A stretch of 64,000 nucleotides of DNA from Acidobacteriota bacterium (GCA_016929335.1 JAFGIY010000025.1:36071-100070); one strand, 5' to 3'; shown: positions 16,733 through 26,357, counted from the stretch's first letter. Notes: generated from the letters alone by a model not told the origin. Made by a program: numbers and translations.

Positions 16733-18534
16733 AGGCGCAATACCTCCTTCCTCTGGCGCGTGGCGACGCTCAACTGGCTGAAGCTGTTGAGCGTGACATA
16801 CAGGCCCAGAAAGTGCTCCAGGATGCTGGCAAACAGGTAAGCCCCGCCGCCGACAAAATTTTCCTCATCCAACAGCAGTTCGACGCGGGTGCCGCGCGCG
16901 AACGTAATGCCGTTTTCCGACACGATGCGCGCGAAGTGCGGGCTGCTCTTCAGCTGCAGGATGCCCTCGATCTGCTTCATCGAATAGGGAGAATTGGTAA
17001 AGTCGTAAAGCTTGAGAATTTCCTGGAGGGCTTCTTTCCCTTCCGATACCAGCGACAGATAGTTCAAAGAAAGGTGCGAAATAAGCCGCCAGAGAGAGGA
17101 TCTGCCGGTCGGCGGGCGGACGGCCTGCGTAGGCTTTCTCAGCGCCACAATGGATTGAACGGGAGCGGCGCCCTCGATTTCAAAATCGCCCGATTCCATG
17201 CCGAAGGGGAGGCGCGCGGGGAGATCGCGGTTGGTACAGGTGAGACGGATTGTGAGACTGTCAAGATCGGGAGAAACCGGCCGCTGTTCGAGATCTACCA
17301 GAGATAAATACATCTCCGTGCCTTCATCATCACGTCGGCCGGAAGCACGGCGCGACGCCAACCAGAAAGTCTGCCCTCGCTTGGAAGCGGATCCGTGGTG
17401 ATAGGAATAGAAGGGTTCAATTTGCACCGGTTCCTGTGTGTCCGGCCGGACGCTGACCACGTCATCCACGGAGAAAATCTCGGTGGCGTTGGGCCGGCGG
17501 ACATCCGGAATGATAGGATATTCGAAGCGGCGCTGTGTAATGAGAATGGGCTCGGCCGTTTGTTCAAAAAGGTTCACCGCGGGGGTGCATGCCGGTTGAA
17601 ATGTCTTGGCGGAGATGCCGACTTCGAGCGCCTGCCGCCGTTCCGCCAGCTCAAAGGGGGCAATGAGAAAAATCAGTTCGGCTCTGTTTTTGAATCCCTG
17701 CAGCGCGGATTCCAAGCCTGTCAAATCCAAAAAGAAGAATTTCTCAGGAAAATTGAAGAATTCATGCAACAGCCGGTACCCTTCGAATGAGCGGCGCGGA
17801 TTGGGCAGCATGCTTTCATTTTCGCCGAATCCGACGGGACGAAGCGAACCCGCAGGGAGCGTTATGGGGGGGATGCGCGATCCCGGCGAAGGATCCCGCA
17901 CGAGAATCTGCGTCACGCGGCTGCACAGGAGCTCGTAGAGCGCGTGAATAGTGCCGCCTTCGCCGTTCAGGAAAATACGCAGAGGGTCGGGCGGCGCTTT
18001 TTCAAAAGTCAGGTCGCGCCAGCACGCGAGTTCCACCCGCAGAGCGGCAACCGCCTCCGCGGACTTGATGGCGGGCTGCAGGCGGTCGGGCGTTTTCCAT
18101 TCCGCCGCGGCCACGCTCATCGGCCAGAGATAGGTGTCGTAGCATGTTCGGAATCTGCACGGCATTCCGGCGACAGGCCGTGAGGAGAGAACCGCGCCGC
18201 GTTCCAGTTTTAGTCCCGTGCCGATCTGCGCCTGCGAAGGATTCATGCGAAAGTCCACGATCGTCATGGACGGGACCGGGCGGATGAAATGGGGATAAAT
18301 GATGCTGAGGAGAGCTTCCGTAATTTCCGGGAACTCATCGTCGATCTTGAGATGGACGCGGGCGGCCAGAAACGCAAACGCTTCCAAGAGCCGCTCCACG
18401 TGCGGATCTTCGCATTTGTCGGGCTCGATGCTCAGGCGCGAGGCGATTTTGGGATATTGTTCGGCAAACTGCGCTCCCATGCGCCGCAGGAAGCTGAGTT
18501 CGCGTTCGTAATACAACAGCAGATCGTCACGCAC
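16696..18534 (-). CDS. tssF: T6SS baseplate protein TssF
   Basis: A 612-residue TssF (ImpG/VasA). It begins with the family signature LLLYYERELSFLRRMGAQFAE and shows DPHVERLLEAFAFLAARVHLK followed by the FPEITEALLSIIYPHF segment, both conserved in TssF. The length is standard. It forms a heterotrimer with TssG in the wedge of the baseplate. It overlaps tssG at its 3' end and follows tssE by one base, indicating a tightly packed operon. Confidence 0.96.
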   Translation of the reverse strand: MRDDLLLYYERELSFLRRMGAQFAEQYPKIASRLSIEPDKCEDPHVERLLEAFAFLAARVHLKIDDEFPEITEALLSIIYPHFIRPVPSMTIVDFRMNPSQAQIGTGLKLERGAVLSSRPVAGMPCRFRTCYDTYLWPMSVAAAEWKTPDRLQPAIKSAEAVAALRVELACWRDLTFEKAPPDPLRIFLNGEGGTIHALYELLCSRVTQILVRDPSPGSRIPPITLPAGSLRPVGFGENESMLPNPRRSFEGYRLLHEFFNFPEKFFFLDLTGLESALQGFKNRAELIFLIAPFELAERRQALEVGISAKTFQPACTPAVNLFEQTAEPILITQRRFEYPIIPDVRRPNATEIFSVDDVVSVRPDTQEPVQIEPFYSYHHGSASKRGQTFWLASRRASGRRDDEGTEMYLSLVDLEQRPVSPDLDSLTIRLTCTNRDLPARLPFGMESGDFEIEGAAPVQSIVALRKPTQAVRPPTGRSSLWRLISHLSLNYLSLVSEGKEALQEILKLYDFTNSPYSMKQIEGILQLKSSPHFARIVSENGITFARGTRVELLLDEENFVGGGAYLFASILEHFLGLYVTLNSFSQLSVATRQRKEVLRLWPPRAGTKILL

Positions 18535-18535
18535 G

Positions 18536-19024
18536 TTAATCGCCCTTTATCTGATATTCGCCGCTATTGAGCTGAAGCACCGTGTCGAACAGGATCTGTT
18601 CGGGCGCCGGATCCATTTTAAGCAGAGCCTCGATTTGAAACCGCAGTATACGCGGTCCCGAGCCGCCGCTGTCCAGGGCGCGCACGCGCGTGCCCGCAAG
18701 GCGTGGTTCAAAAATTTCTATAGTCTGTTCGATGAGGCGCAACAGCCTCTGGCGGTCACGTGGAGAATTCAATGCCATCGAGGTCACATCGGGCAATCCG
18801 TAATTGTATAGCGACCGGAACAGTTCTTCATAGGTCTCCGGCACCTCTTCCGGGTTCCTTCGCGTATTCAACAGCCATTCCAGATCGCGGCGCAGCGACG
18901 CTTTCAACCGGCGAACCGACTGCGAGCGGTTTGCGGGCGGATCGGCGCTTTCTTTGGGATTCAGGTCAATCAGACGATCCAGGATCGAAGTCGTAACGGC
19001 GAGATCGGGATCCGGTCTCGGCAT
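18536..19024 (-). CDS. tssE: T6SS baseplate protein TssE
   Basis: A 162-residue gp25-like lysozyme-fold baseplate protein. The recognisable parts are SILDRLIDLNP at the start, the SLRRDLEWLLNTRR segment (the conserved R-DLE-LLNTRR of TssE) and the IE..I..FEPRL..TRV motif. It works with TssF and TssG in the wedge and starts sheath polymerisation. It lies one base from tssF and three bases after tssA. Confidence 0.95.
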   Translation of the reverse strand: MPRPDPDLAVTTSILDRLIDLNPKESADPPANRSQSVRRLKASLRRDLEWLLNTRRNPEEVPETYEELFRSLYNYGLPDVTSMALNSPRDRQRLLRLIEQTIEIFEPRLAGTRVRALDSGGSGPRILRFQIEALLKMDPAPEQILFDTVLQLNSGEYQIKGD

Positions 19025-19027
19025 GGC

Positions 19028-20863
19028 CTATCTCCTACAGGCCAGGGCCTGCAATGGATCCAGCCGGCAGATGCGGTCATAGATCTTTTGTTTCAGCTCG
19101 GGGGCTGCTTTGGATTTTGCGAGGCATTGATAAAGGAGGCTGAACGGCTGTGCCACGAAAGCCGCCGCCTCCCAGCCCTCCAGTCCCCGGGAATCAATTT
19201 CGGCGGTGATCTGTTCGAGTATGGGATGGGCGATCTGTTCATATCCCATCGAAATGCAGAGGTGCGCCAGTTGCAGCCGGCGCTGGAAGCGGCCCCGGCC
19301 GCTTTTCTCCGCCGCCGCCTCGCGCATCATGATTTCGATCGCTTCCTGCTGCCGCCCGGACTGAGCGGCTTCCTGAGCAAGTTCGTAGGCATCGGGAGTT
19401 TGCAGCCCGTCCTCCTGCATTTGATAAGCTCTTTCTCCAACAACAGGAGGCGGAGCATATACAGGCTCCTCTTCGGCAGCCGCAGGCGCGGCGGCTGCTA
19501 CAGGCGCGATCTCATCCAGCCACGATTGTGTTTCGGGATTTGCGGCAGGCGTATCATCCAGAAGGATAGCCTGTCGAAGTATGGGATAATCTGCCAGCAG
19601 AGCATTCACTTCCGCCCGGATGACGGCTTGAATCTGCGTGTAGCTCATTTCATATGCTGCGCGGTACACATAGCGCTGCAAATCAAGCCAGCCGCGGCCG
19701 CAAGGCATTCCCATGGCTGTTTCGGCGATTTCAATCACCTGCTGCCAGTCCCCGTCATTCGCCGCCTTTTTCAGCGACTGGCGGACCTCGGTCGGAGGAG
19801 CTTCCAGAAGGTTTGGGTCCAGCTCGGAACCCGCGCTGCGCAGTTCGCCGAAGCGCAGGCCGCGCAACAGAAGGAAGGGCGTTGTGCTGTAGGGATCTTC
19901 CCGCCTTAAAAATGCAGCAACACTGATAATGCGCCTGTATGCATCGTCTTTATCGACCGGCTCTGGCGCGAGGGGACCGCCCCTCGGACGGACTTTTGGC
20001 TGTGCGGCAGCGGTTGGAGCTTCCTCTGCCCAGGATGACGATTCCTCAGGCGCGGCGTCTTCCGGAGGAGCTTCCGCTCCCGCGGAAGAGTCATCCGGCT
20101 CCGATTCCCGCTTTTTCTGCAGCAGACCGTGCACGGAGTGGCGAAGCTCCTCAATAGTCGTTTTCAGCGGACTGAAGGATGGAGCATCGTTCCCGAACTT
20201 ATCGCCGCATAATGCGGAGAGGGAATCGATGGATTCCAGAATGCCGTCCAGCGTCGACTCCAGATTGACATAGAAACCCTTGGGCGTGGAGTTGAAAGCC
20301 TTGTCCCAGTCTTCGCCGGTTATTTTCCCTTCCGCAATGGCGGCCGCGCGTGCCTCCCGCTTTTCTTCTTCTGCGGACTCATCTTCGTAACCTACCAGGC
20401 GTGCCTCCCTGGATTGATACCAGCTATAGCCTGATTTTGTAATCGGCAGGCTTCGCAGAGTAGTGTCCATGCGTGAACCAAGCCAATCCAGTGGTGCGGC
20501 GCGCAGTTCAAGATCGCCGTCATCGATTTCCGGATAGAGGCAGTCCCAGAAATTGCCGATCAGTCCGCTGATCAAATCCAGGCCGGCGCGCAGGCCGGCA
20601 AAGGATTCCGTCTTAATCAGCGCTTCCGTCAGCCAGACGGCAATCTGCAGGTCTTTGCTTTTGGTTGCCAGCGCCTCACCGGCAAGTTTTAAAACCACGG
20701 GATAGTCGGCGGTCTTTCGTTCATACTGCCAGTCTCCCTGCGGCACATCGTCTTCCTCCCGCCGCGCTTCCTTGATTTTGTCGTAGACGGGATTGTAACG
20801 CAGATTTTCACCGCATGGATTTTCGCCGGGAATCGGATTCAGCAGATCGTCTCGGAGGGGCAT
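19028..20863 (-). CDS. tssA: T6SS assembly cap protein TssA
   Basis: A 611-residue TssA. The N-terminal ImpA_N region shows NPCGENLRYNPVYD, DIQIAVWLTEAL-like DLQIAVWLTEALI and NFWDCLYPEID, which are hallmarks of the family. The linker is acidic and Ala/Pro-rich (about residues 265-315), followed by an extended C-terminal helical domain, so it is of the long TssA class. TssA guides baseplate docking and then sits at the distal end of the growing tail. The start is set at the ATG at 20863; a TTG three codons upstream is also in frame. It is followed closely by tssE. Confidence 0.93.
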   Translation of the reverse strand: MPLRDDLLNPIPGENPCGENLRYNPVYDKIKEARREEDDVPQGDWQYERKTADYPVVLKLAGEALATKSKDLQIAVWLTEALIKTESFAGLRAGLDLISGLIGNFWDCLYPEIDDGDLELRAAPLDWLGSRMDTTLRSLPITKSGYSWYQSREARLVGYEDESAEEEKREARAAAIAEGKITGEDWDKAFNSTPKGFYVNLESTLDGILESIDSLSALCGDKFGNDAPSFSPLKTTIEELRHSVHGLLQKKRESEPDDSSAGAEAPPEDAAPEESSSWAEEAPTAAAQPKVRPRGGPLAPEPVDKDDAYRRIISVAAFLRREDPYSTTPFLLLRGLRFGELRSAGSELDPNLLEAPPTEVRQSLKKAANDGDWQQVIEIAETAMGMPCGRGWLDLQRYVYRAAYEMSYTQIQAVIRAEVNALLADYPILRQAILLDDTPAANPETQSWLDEIAPVAAAAPAAAEEEPVYAPPPVVGERAYQMQEDGLQTPDAYELAQEAAQSGRQQEAIEIMMREAAAEKSGRGRFQRRLQLAHLCISMGYEQIAHPILEQITAEIDSRGLEGWEAAAFVAQPFSLLYQCLAKSKAAPELKQKIYDRICRLDPLQALACRR

Positions 20864-20880
20864 CAGAATCAAAAGAGCCT

Positions 20881-21597
20881 TTATTCGGCCGCCGCCTCTG
20901 AGGCGGCGGGGAATTCCAGCGTTCTTACCTCCAGAATTGGAAATTCCTCGCCATCAACCAGCAGCATTTTTTGACCAACCGGTGCTGCGATGCCATCCGC
21001 TTCTTCCCAGACCGTTTGCCGTCCGAGCCGCACCGAATTGTCGGCATTGCGGTAAGCGAAGGGAGTCAAAGCGGGAATCATGACTTCTCCCAGATCAAGG
21101 CCGCCGCAGTTGGGCCCGGTTTTCAAAATAGCGGGGATCCAGATAAGATCGCGCGCACGCTTGGGAGCTTCCATCCGGATAGAAGTGATATGAGCAAAGG
21201 GCAGCCAAAGATAGGAACCCGCGGCAAACACTTCCAGGCGGGGCCCGATGCGCGGGTCGGCATCCTCGACCGTTTCAAACTCCGAGCCGTTGAGAAGGAC
21301 CTTCGTAACCGGTTCAGCCGTCGTCTGCGGGAAGGTTTTCTTTTCGAACATATCGCGGCGCAGGCGTTCCGCCTGAAACGCCGAACGATAGATGAGCGTG
21401 CCCATTCCCGCTTCTTTGCTGAGATCGGATAAAATGTCGAGCTGTTTTTCGGCGCGATCCAGTTCTCCCATGAAACAGAGCAGCTCAAATAGAAACGTGC
21501 GGCGGCGGACATCCGTCGGATCGCTGCGCAATTCGGTCGCCAGCGCCTGGACTGCTTCTTCTATTTTGCCTTCCTGAAAGAGAACCTTGGCATCCAT
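20881..21597 (-). CDS. tagJ: T6SS accessory protein TagJ (ImpE family)
   Basis: A 238-residue ImpE/TagJ protein. The N-terminal half has tetratricopeptide-like helices (LFQEGKIEEAVQAL, RRTFLFELLCFMGELDRA), and the C-terminal beta domain includes the YLWLPFAHITSIRMEAPKRA and RDLIWIPA segments typical of ImpE. TagJ binds the sheath protein TssB and may link sheath to ClpV; it occurs only in some T6SS classes. Start placed at the ATG at 21597, which has GCGGGAG six bases upstream; a longer in-frame reading adds 16 basic residues. It sits between hcp and tssA. Confidence 0.9.
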   Translation of the reverse strand: MDAKVLFQEGKIEEAVQALATELRSDPTDVRRRTFLFELLCFMGELDRAEKQLDILSDLSKEAGMGTLIYRSAFQAERLRRDMFEKKTFPQTTAEPVTKVLLNGSEFETVEDADPRIGPRLEVFAAGSYLWLPFAHITSIRMEAPKRARDLIWIPAILKTGPNCGGLDLGEVMIPALTPFAYRNADNSVRLGRQTVWEEADGIAAPVGQKMLLVDGEEFPILEVRTLEFPAASEAAAE

Positions 21598-21734
21598 TGG
21601 CACTCCCGCCTTTCGCCTTTTATCCTTCCGGCCTTCATTACTCATGAAGTTTCTGCCGCGGCAACTAATCGGCCATATCTGCGCGGCCTAAAGACGAATC
21701 TTCATGAATGACGATGGCCGGGGACCGGCTTGCC

Positions 21735-21772
21735 TGCAACGCACACGCCTGATCTCATGCGCGTGCGCTGCA
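21735..21772 (-). terminator. Strong hairpin downstream of hcp
   Basis: 14-base arms (21735-21748 and 21759-21772) pair with two G-U positions around a 10-base loop, in the 170-base gap between hcp and tagJ. There is no T run, so it is more likely an mRNA-stabilising or partial attenuating structure that lets hcp be made in excess over the rest of the operon. Confidence 0.5.
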
Positions 21773-21818
21773 AGCGACCATGCATTCCTGATAAAAATAA
21801 CTCCAAGCGGTACTTGCG

Positions 21819-22301
21819 TTATACCTGCTTGTTCGCCTTTAAATCGTAACCGGCTGTGATGGGGCCATCCAGCGTTCCATCGGCTTTCTGAGCCCTGTAA
21901 TCGAACTTGATCTTTGCAAAGTTCAATGAGATCTGTTCTGTCGGCACCTCCACTCCTTCGGAGCCGCCTGTCTGATAGGAGGAGACGAGGCAATCGGAGA
22001 ATACTATTTTTACGTATTCCTGCTGTTGCTTGCCCGCTTTCCTGCAAGTCAAAACAGCCTCTCCGATATGGTCGCCGGTCGCGCACGCCAGGAGGAGTTT
22101 TGGGCTTGCTTTGTTTACTTTCATTACAAAATGGAAATCCTGCATCTGCACCTTGCCGGCGCCTCCACCTCCGCCGGCTGCGTGCGTCCCTGTCTGAGTT
22201 TCACCCCAGGACCACGACAAGACATCGATTTCATTCTTATGTTTATCGTCTTGGCTTTCGCCTTCTATGCCTTTAATCTTCAGAAACATATCGACAGCCA
22301 T
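21819..22301 (-). CDS. hcp: T6SS tube protein Hcp (TssD)
   Basis: A 160-residue Hcp, the ring subunit of the inner tube. Features: start AVDMFLKIKGIEGES, the DVLSWSWGE strand, a glycine-rich loop, then FHFVMKVNKASPKLL and the LTCRKAGK..QEY..I segment shared by all Hcp proteins. Start chosen at the ATG at 22301, preceded by AAAGGAG at good spacing; an upstream in-frame start adds 13 unrelated residues. It follows tssC by 68 bases and is separated from tagJ by a hairpin. Confidence 0.96.
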   Translation of the reverse strand: MAVDMFLKIKGIEGESQDDKHKNEIDVLSWSWGETQTGTHAAGGGGGAGKVQMQDFHFVMKVNKASPKLLLACATGDHIGEAVLTCRKAGKQQQEYVKIVFSDCLVSSYQTGGSEGVEVPTEQISLNFAKIKFDYRAQKADGTLDGPITAGYDLKANKQV

Positions 22302-22369
22302 ATGTAATTCTCCTTTTTGTGAAACCACGCGCGACCCCATATTTCAAAGGGCTGCGCGTGGAAAGAATT

Positions 22370-23857
22370 CTACTTGCGGGCGGAAGCAGGCAATTCCGCC
22401 ACGAGACGAAGCGATACCGTCAATTCATCAAGCTGGAAGTGCGGCCGCAGGAAAGCCACCGCCCGATAGGCGCCGGCTTTACCGGGAATTTCCATCACTT
22501 CAATCCTGGCCTCTCGCAACGGGTATTGCGCTTTCGTCGCTGCGGAGGCGGTGTCATCCGGAGTTACATAATTGGTGATCCACTTGTTCAACCAGCGCTC
22601 GCATTCAACCCGGGACGTGAAGCTCCCGATCTTATCGCGCATCATGGCTTTGAGGTAATGCGCAAAGCGCGAAACCGCCATGATGTAAGGCAACTGCGAC
22701 GCAAGCCGCGCGTTGGCATTCGCGGCATCGCTGTCGTACAGCTTCGGCTTGTTGCAGGACTGCACACTGAAGAATGCCGCGTAATCCGTCCCCTTGCAGT
22801 GCACCAGCGGGGCAAAGCCCTGGTCCGCAAGCTCTTTTTCGCGCCGGTCCGTTATCGGGGATTCGGTTGGGCATTTCATGGCTACGTCGCCCGAGTCCGT
22901 ATAGAAATTATGCACCGGCAATCCGTCGACGAGCCCGCCGCCTTCCACTCCGCGGATGGCAGCGCACCAGCCGTAGAGCGCGAATGCCTTGGTCATGCGG
23001 GAAGCCAGCGCATAGGCGGCGTTGCCCCAGAGGTACTTGGAGTGGTCCGCACCGCTCACATGTTCTTCGAAGTTGAAACCCTCGATCGCTTTCGTTTCTT
23101 TGCCGTAAGGCAGGCGCATCAGGATTCGCGGGCAGGTGAGGGCGACATAACGCGAGTCTTCGGATGCGCGGAAGGATTTCCATTTTGCATATTCGGTTGT
23201 ATCGAAAATTTTTCCCATATCACGCGGCGAGTCCAGTTGCGTGTAACTGTCGAGATTGAACATCTCCGGTGACGCGGCGGAGATAAAGGGAGCATGAGCG
23301 GCCGCAGCGACATTTGAAATCTTCTCCAGCAGCTCGATGTCTTCCGGTCCGCGGGCGAATTCGTAATCGCCGACAATGCCGGCAAAAGGCGAACCGCCGA
23401 ATATGCCGAACTCTTCCTCGTAGATTTTCTTGAACAGCGCGCTCTGATCAAATTCGGGTGCCCGCTGCAGATCGCGCAGCAATTCCTTCTTGGAAACGTT
23501 CAGAATTTTAATCTTCAGATTGGAGCTGGTTTCGCTTTGATCCATCAGGTACTTCAACCCGCGCCAGGAGGATTCCAGTTTTTGGAATTGCTCGTGGTGG
23601 AGGATCTCGTTGAGCTGGATGGAAATGAGATGATCAATCTGGGCAATGCGGGCGTTAATCATTGCTTCCGCATCTTTGGAGACCGTCATCGCTCCTTCAA
23701 GAATCTGATTCACAAACTCGGAAACCAGATTCTTGCCGCGTTCGCGGCCGGCAACGTCTTTCGCAAACCTTCCCTCCTCGACGATTTGATCCAGCACGCT
23801 CTTCTCGATTACCTGTTCAGCAGGAGCGGCTTTGGACTTTTTCTGCTCAGCGCTCAT
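22370..23857 (-). CDS. tssC: T6SS sheath large subunit TssC (VipB)
   Basis: A 495-residue TssC. Conserved blocks: LESSWRGLKYLMDQSE, ILNVSKKELLRDLQRAPEFD, FGIFGGSPFAGIVGDYEF, a WKSFRASEDSRYVALTCPR stretch, and the C-terminal AHYLKAMMRDKIGSF / ECERWLNKWI region. It forms the contractile sheath with TssB. The ATG overlaps the tssB stop (ATGA, 23854-23857), ensuring coupled synthesis of the two sheath subunits. Confidence 0.97.
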   Translation of the reverse strand: MSAEQKKSKAAPAEQVIEKSVLDQIVEEGRFAKDVAGRERGKNLVSEFVNQILEGAMTVSKDAEAMINARIAQIDHLISIQLNEILHHEQFQKLESSWRGLKYLMDQSETSSNLKIKILNVSKKELLRDLQRAPEFDQSALFKKIYEEEFGIFGGSPFAGIVGDYEFARGPEDIELLEKISNVAAAAHAPFISAASPEMFNLDSYTQLDSPRDMGKIFDTTEYAKWKSFRASEDSRYVALTCPRILMRLPYGKETKAIEGFNFEEHVSGADHSKYLWGNAAYALASRMTKAFALYGWCAAIRGVEGGGLVDGLPVHNFYTDSGDVAMKCPTESPITDRREKELADQGFAPLVHCKGTDYAAFFSVQSCNKPKLYDSDAANANARLASQLPYIMAVSRFAHYLKAMMRDKIGSFTSRVECERWLNKWITNYVTPDDTASAATKAQYPLREARIEVMEIPGKAGAYRAVAFLRPHFQLDELTVSLRLVAELPASARK

Positions 23858-24384
23858 TTTTCTCCTCCTTCACCTTCGCCTTTGTCTTTGCCCACCTCGG
23901 ATTTCAGCTTATCCAGCTTTTCGCTGTTGCTGACTGCTTCAAGCAGAAGTTCCTCCAGTTTTTCGTTGCCCTGTAAAGAGCCGCGGAGGTCGGCAAGCTT
24001 GGTGCGCAAATCGAGCATATCCTTGAGCGGTTTAACCTGGCGAGCGACCTGTTCGGGTTCGAAGTCTTCCATGCTTTTAAAGCGCAGATCGACCTTCAAC
24101 TGTCCCGCTTCCGGATCCTCGCTCAATTTGTTTTCAACTGAAAAGGCCACATGAGGCTTCATTCCCTCCAGGACGCTGTCAAAATTGTCCGGATTCACTT
24201 CCACAAACTTCCGCTCCTTGAGCTTTGGCATCGACGTTTCCGGCTGGCCCGTGAAATCGCCGAGCACGCCCATGACGAACGGGAGTTCTTTCACCTCGAT
24301 TGCATCGCCGGTTTCCACATCATAGGTGACATGGACACGAGGCGGACGCACTCGATCGAGTTTATGCTGTGTGCTTTTTGCCAT
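23854..24384 (-). CDS. tssB: T6SS sheath small subunit TssB (VipA)
   Basis: A 176-residue TssB. Family features: RVHVTYDVETGDAIEVKELPF, then VMGVLGDFTGQP and KERKFVEVNPDNFD.VL, ending in an acidic/lysine-rich tail. Start placed at the second of two close ATG codons (24384) because GGGG lies six bases upstream of it; 24390 is the alternative. It is the first gene of the minus-strand tss operon, which reads tssB-tssC-hcp-tagJ-tssA-tssE-tssF-tssG-clpV-vgrG-HEAT. Confidence 0.95.
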   Translation of the reverse strand: MAKSTQHKLDRVRPPRVHVTYDVETGDAIEVKELPFVMGVLGDFTGQPETSMPKLKERKFVEVNPDNFDSVLEGMKPHVAFSVENKLSEDPEAGQLKVDLRFKSMEDFEPEQVARQVKPLKDMLDLRTKLADLRGSLQGNEKLEELLLEAVSNSEKLDKLKSEVGKDKGEGEGGEK

Positions 24385-24390
24385 TGCCAT

Positions 24391-24814
24391 CCCCTTTCCC
24401 TTTTGAAACAAATTGGAACATGGCGACTCCGGCGCTGGCAACGCAAGAGTCCAAACGAGCTGAAAATAACTAAAATCGCAAAATATCAGTTCGGCAAATT
24501 TTTATGTAAGCAACAGGGATTAAATACCACGCGGGAAAACGGCACATGTATATCAACTTAGAGCCTTTGCCTATCGCGTTCGTTTTGAAATCCGGGGCCG
24601 GCGGCACCCGTGATTCCCGGAATTCCTGATTAGACCGAAATCATATGATTGAATAGAGATATGAGTATAAGTGTGAACCATAAAAGCAGTCAAGGCATAT
24701 CCCGGCTTTCCCCTACACAAATTATTGAGATTGCCGTCTCTGTATTCGTGCAATTGGTGGCTGATTTCTCAAAACCTTTGCCAAATTCAGGCAGTTCTGC
24801 TAGTTTGAGGATTG
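24391..24814. other. Divergent intergenic region between tssB and tssK1
   Basis: About 420 bases separate the two divergent T6SS arms, so the promoters of both should lie here. I found no convincing sigma-70 pair or -24/-12 sigma-54 pair on either strand. A short open frame starting at 24649 runs into tssK1 in another frame and is not supported. The region is A+T-rich compared with its flanks. Confidence 0.5.
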
Positions 24815-26170
24815 ATGAACCAACTCCAGCCGGTGATATGGACAAAGGGTACATTTCTCGGCCCTCAGCATCTGCAGACTCAGGACCGGTTTATAGAAAG
24901 CTCGCTCCGTTTCCGAATCCAGTCGCTGATATCGAATCCCTGGGGTTTTATAAAGCTGCAGATTAAACAGGAAGCGCTGGCTGCCGGCGAGTTTGCCCTT
25001 TCCGAAGCATCAGGGATTTTCCCCGATGGGCTCCTGTTTGATTTCCCGGCTTCGGAGCCGTCGCCCCCTTCCATTCCGCTGAAGGATGCATTCGGGCCGG
25101 ATCAGAACTCAATCGACATATTTCTCGCTATCCCCAATTACCGTCAATCCGGATTGAACGTTTCGATTGCCGAACAAAAGGCGGATACGCGCTATCTTTC
25201 AGACGTGGTTTCCGTACGGGATGAAAACTCCGGACGCGCGGAGAAACCGGTTCAGGTGGCGCGCAAGAATTATCGTTTCCTGACGGCAGTCGATTCTCGC
25301 CAGGAATGCTCGGCCATGTGTATCGCCCGGATCAACAAAAGCGAAGCCGGAATTCTTCAGCTTGATCCGCAGTTTGTCCCTCCACTGCTGGATTTTTCGG
25401 CCAGCGAATATCTGAGCGTGATCGCGCGGAGGCTGGTGGAAATTCTCGCCGCCAAGAGCAGTATTCTCTCCGGAGTGCGGCGGCAGAAGAACCTGAGCCT
25501 GGCGGATTTCGGGACGGCGGACATTGCGCAGTTCTGGCTTCTCTATACGGTCAACAGCCACTTCCCCGAATTCAATCACCTTTTTGAAACACACCACGGG
25601 CACCCGGAGCGTCTGTATCAGGCGATGCTTTCACTGGCAGGCTGCCTGACAACGTTTTCGCCCAAAATCAATCCGCGCGATCTTCCCGTCTACCAGCACG
25701 ATAATCTTTCAGAATGTTTCGGAACGCTGGACGAAATCGTGCGGACTCTGCTGGAAACGGTCGTCCCCAGCAACTTTGTCTCGTTGCCGCTCAAACTTGT
25801 TCAGCCGTCGATATACGCGACCGCCCTGGCCGATGATAAATACCTTTCGGGCACACGGCTGTATCTTGCAGTATCCGCGGAAATGAATCAGGCGGAGCTG
25901 ATTTCCAAAGCGCCCTATCTGTTGAAAGTCTGCTCGGCAAACCACATCGAGCATCTTGTGCGGCAGGCGTTGCCCGGAGCCGCCCTGACGCACGTTCAAA
26001 AGCCCCCAGGCTCCATTCCGGTGAAACTGAATCATCAATATTTCAGCATCAACCAGTCCGGCGTGGCTTGGGAAGCCGTAGTGCGCGCTCGAAATCTTGC
26101 CGTCTACGTCCCCGGCGATTTCCCCTCCCCTCAGCTCGAGCTCATCATTCTTCTGCCTGAGGCGGTCTGA
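24815..26170 (+). CDS. tssK: T6SS baseplate-membrane connector TssK (copy 1)
   Basis: A 451-residue TssK (ImpJ/VasE). Conserved elements: the N-terminal V.W.KG.FLGPQHLQTQDRF motif, ASGIFPDGLLFD, RDLPVYQHDNLSECFGTLDEIVR, LPGAALTHVQKPPGSIPV and a C-terminal YVPGDFPSPQLELIILLP. TssK is the trimeric adaptor that docks the baseplate to TssL/TssM. The start is the ATG at 24815, with GAGG four bases upstream; a TTG one codon earlier is in frame. A second tssK lies at 32732. The last 54 bases, together with ten following bases, form one copy of a 64-bp direct repeat bounding an inserted segment. Confidence 0.94.
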   Translation: MNQLQPVIWTKGTFLGPQHLQTQDRFIESSLRFRIQSLISNPWGFIKLQIKQEALAAGEFALSEASGIFPDGLLFDFPASEPSPPSIPLKDAFGPDQNSIDIFLAIPNYRQSGLNVSIAEQKADTRYLSDVVSVRDENSGRAEKPVQVARKNYRFLTAVDSRQECSAMCIARINKSEAGILQLDPQFVPPLLDFSASEYLSVIARRLVEILAAKSSILSGVRRQKNLSLADFGTADIAQFWLLYTVNSHFPEFNHLFETHHGHPERLYQAMLSLAGCLTTFSPKINPRDLPVYQHDNLSECFGTLDEIVRTLLETVVPSNFVSLPLKLVQPSIYATALADDKYLSGTRLYLAVSAEMNQAELISKAPYLLKVCSANHIEHLVRQALPGAALTHVQKPPGSIPVKLNHQYFSINQSGVAWEAVVRARNLAVYVPGDFPSPQLELIILLPEAV

Positions 26171-26180
26171 AACCTTCGAC
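26117..26180. repeat. Direct repeat, copy 1 (3' end of tssK1)
   Basis: 64 bases that match 29353-29416 with 11 mismatches; the last 37 bases (26144-26180) differ at a single position. This copy encodes the intact end of TssK1 on the plus strand and, on the minus strand, a remnant of the C-terminus of the methyltransferase now at 29381 (GFRPP.AEE and its stop). Confidence 0.85.
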
Positions 26181-26357
26181 ATCCGAGATATTCCATACTT
26201 ATAGCCGGAGAAAAGCTTGCCTCAAAGAATGCGATTGTGCGGGCGATAAGTATTGTGTTGCCGGAATCTGCGCCGGCGATTCGGATGACGGTGCGGAATT
26301 CAGGAGGGAGATGTGGCGGAACAGACTGCAGCGACGCGCATTGCCTGATACGGCAGG

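Noticed and set aside
15887..16840. A 317-codon open frame opposite tssG and tssF
   Set aside because: Covers the overlapping ends of two clear T6SS genes on the other strand; no family resemblance.
24391..24814. Sigma-54 promoter for the T6SS operons
   Set aside because: Sigma-54 control is common for T6SS, so -24/-12 pairs were sought on both strands; the best candidates had wrong GG-GC spacing.
24649..24966. Small open frame in the tssB-tssK1 gap
   Set aside because: It runs into tssK1 in another frame, has no ribosome binding site and no recognisable sequence.
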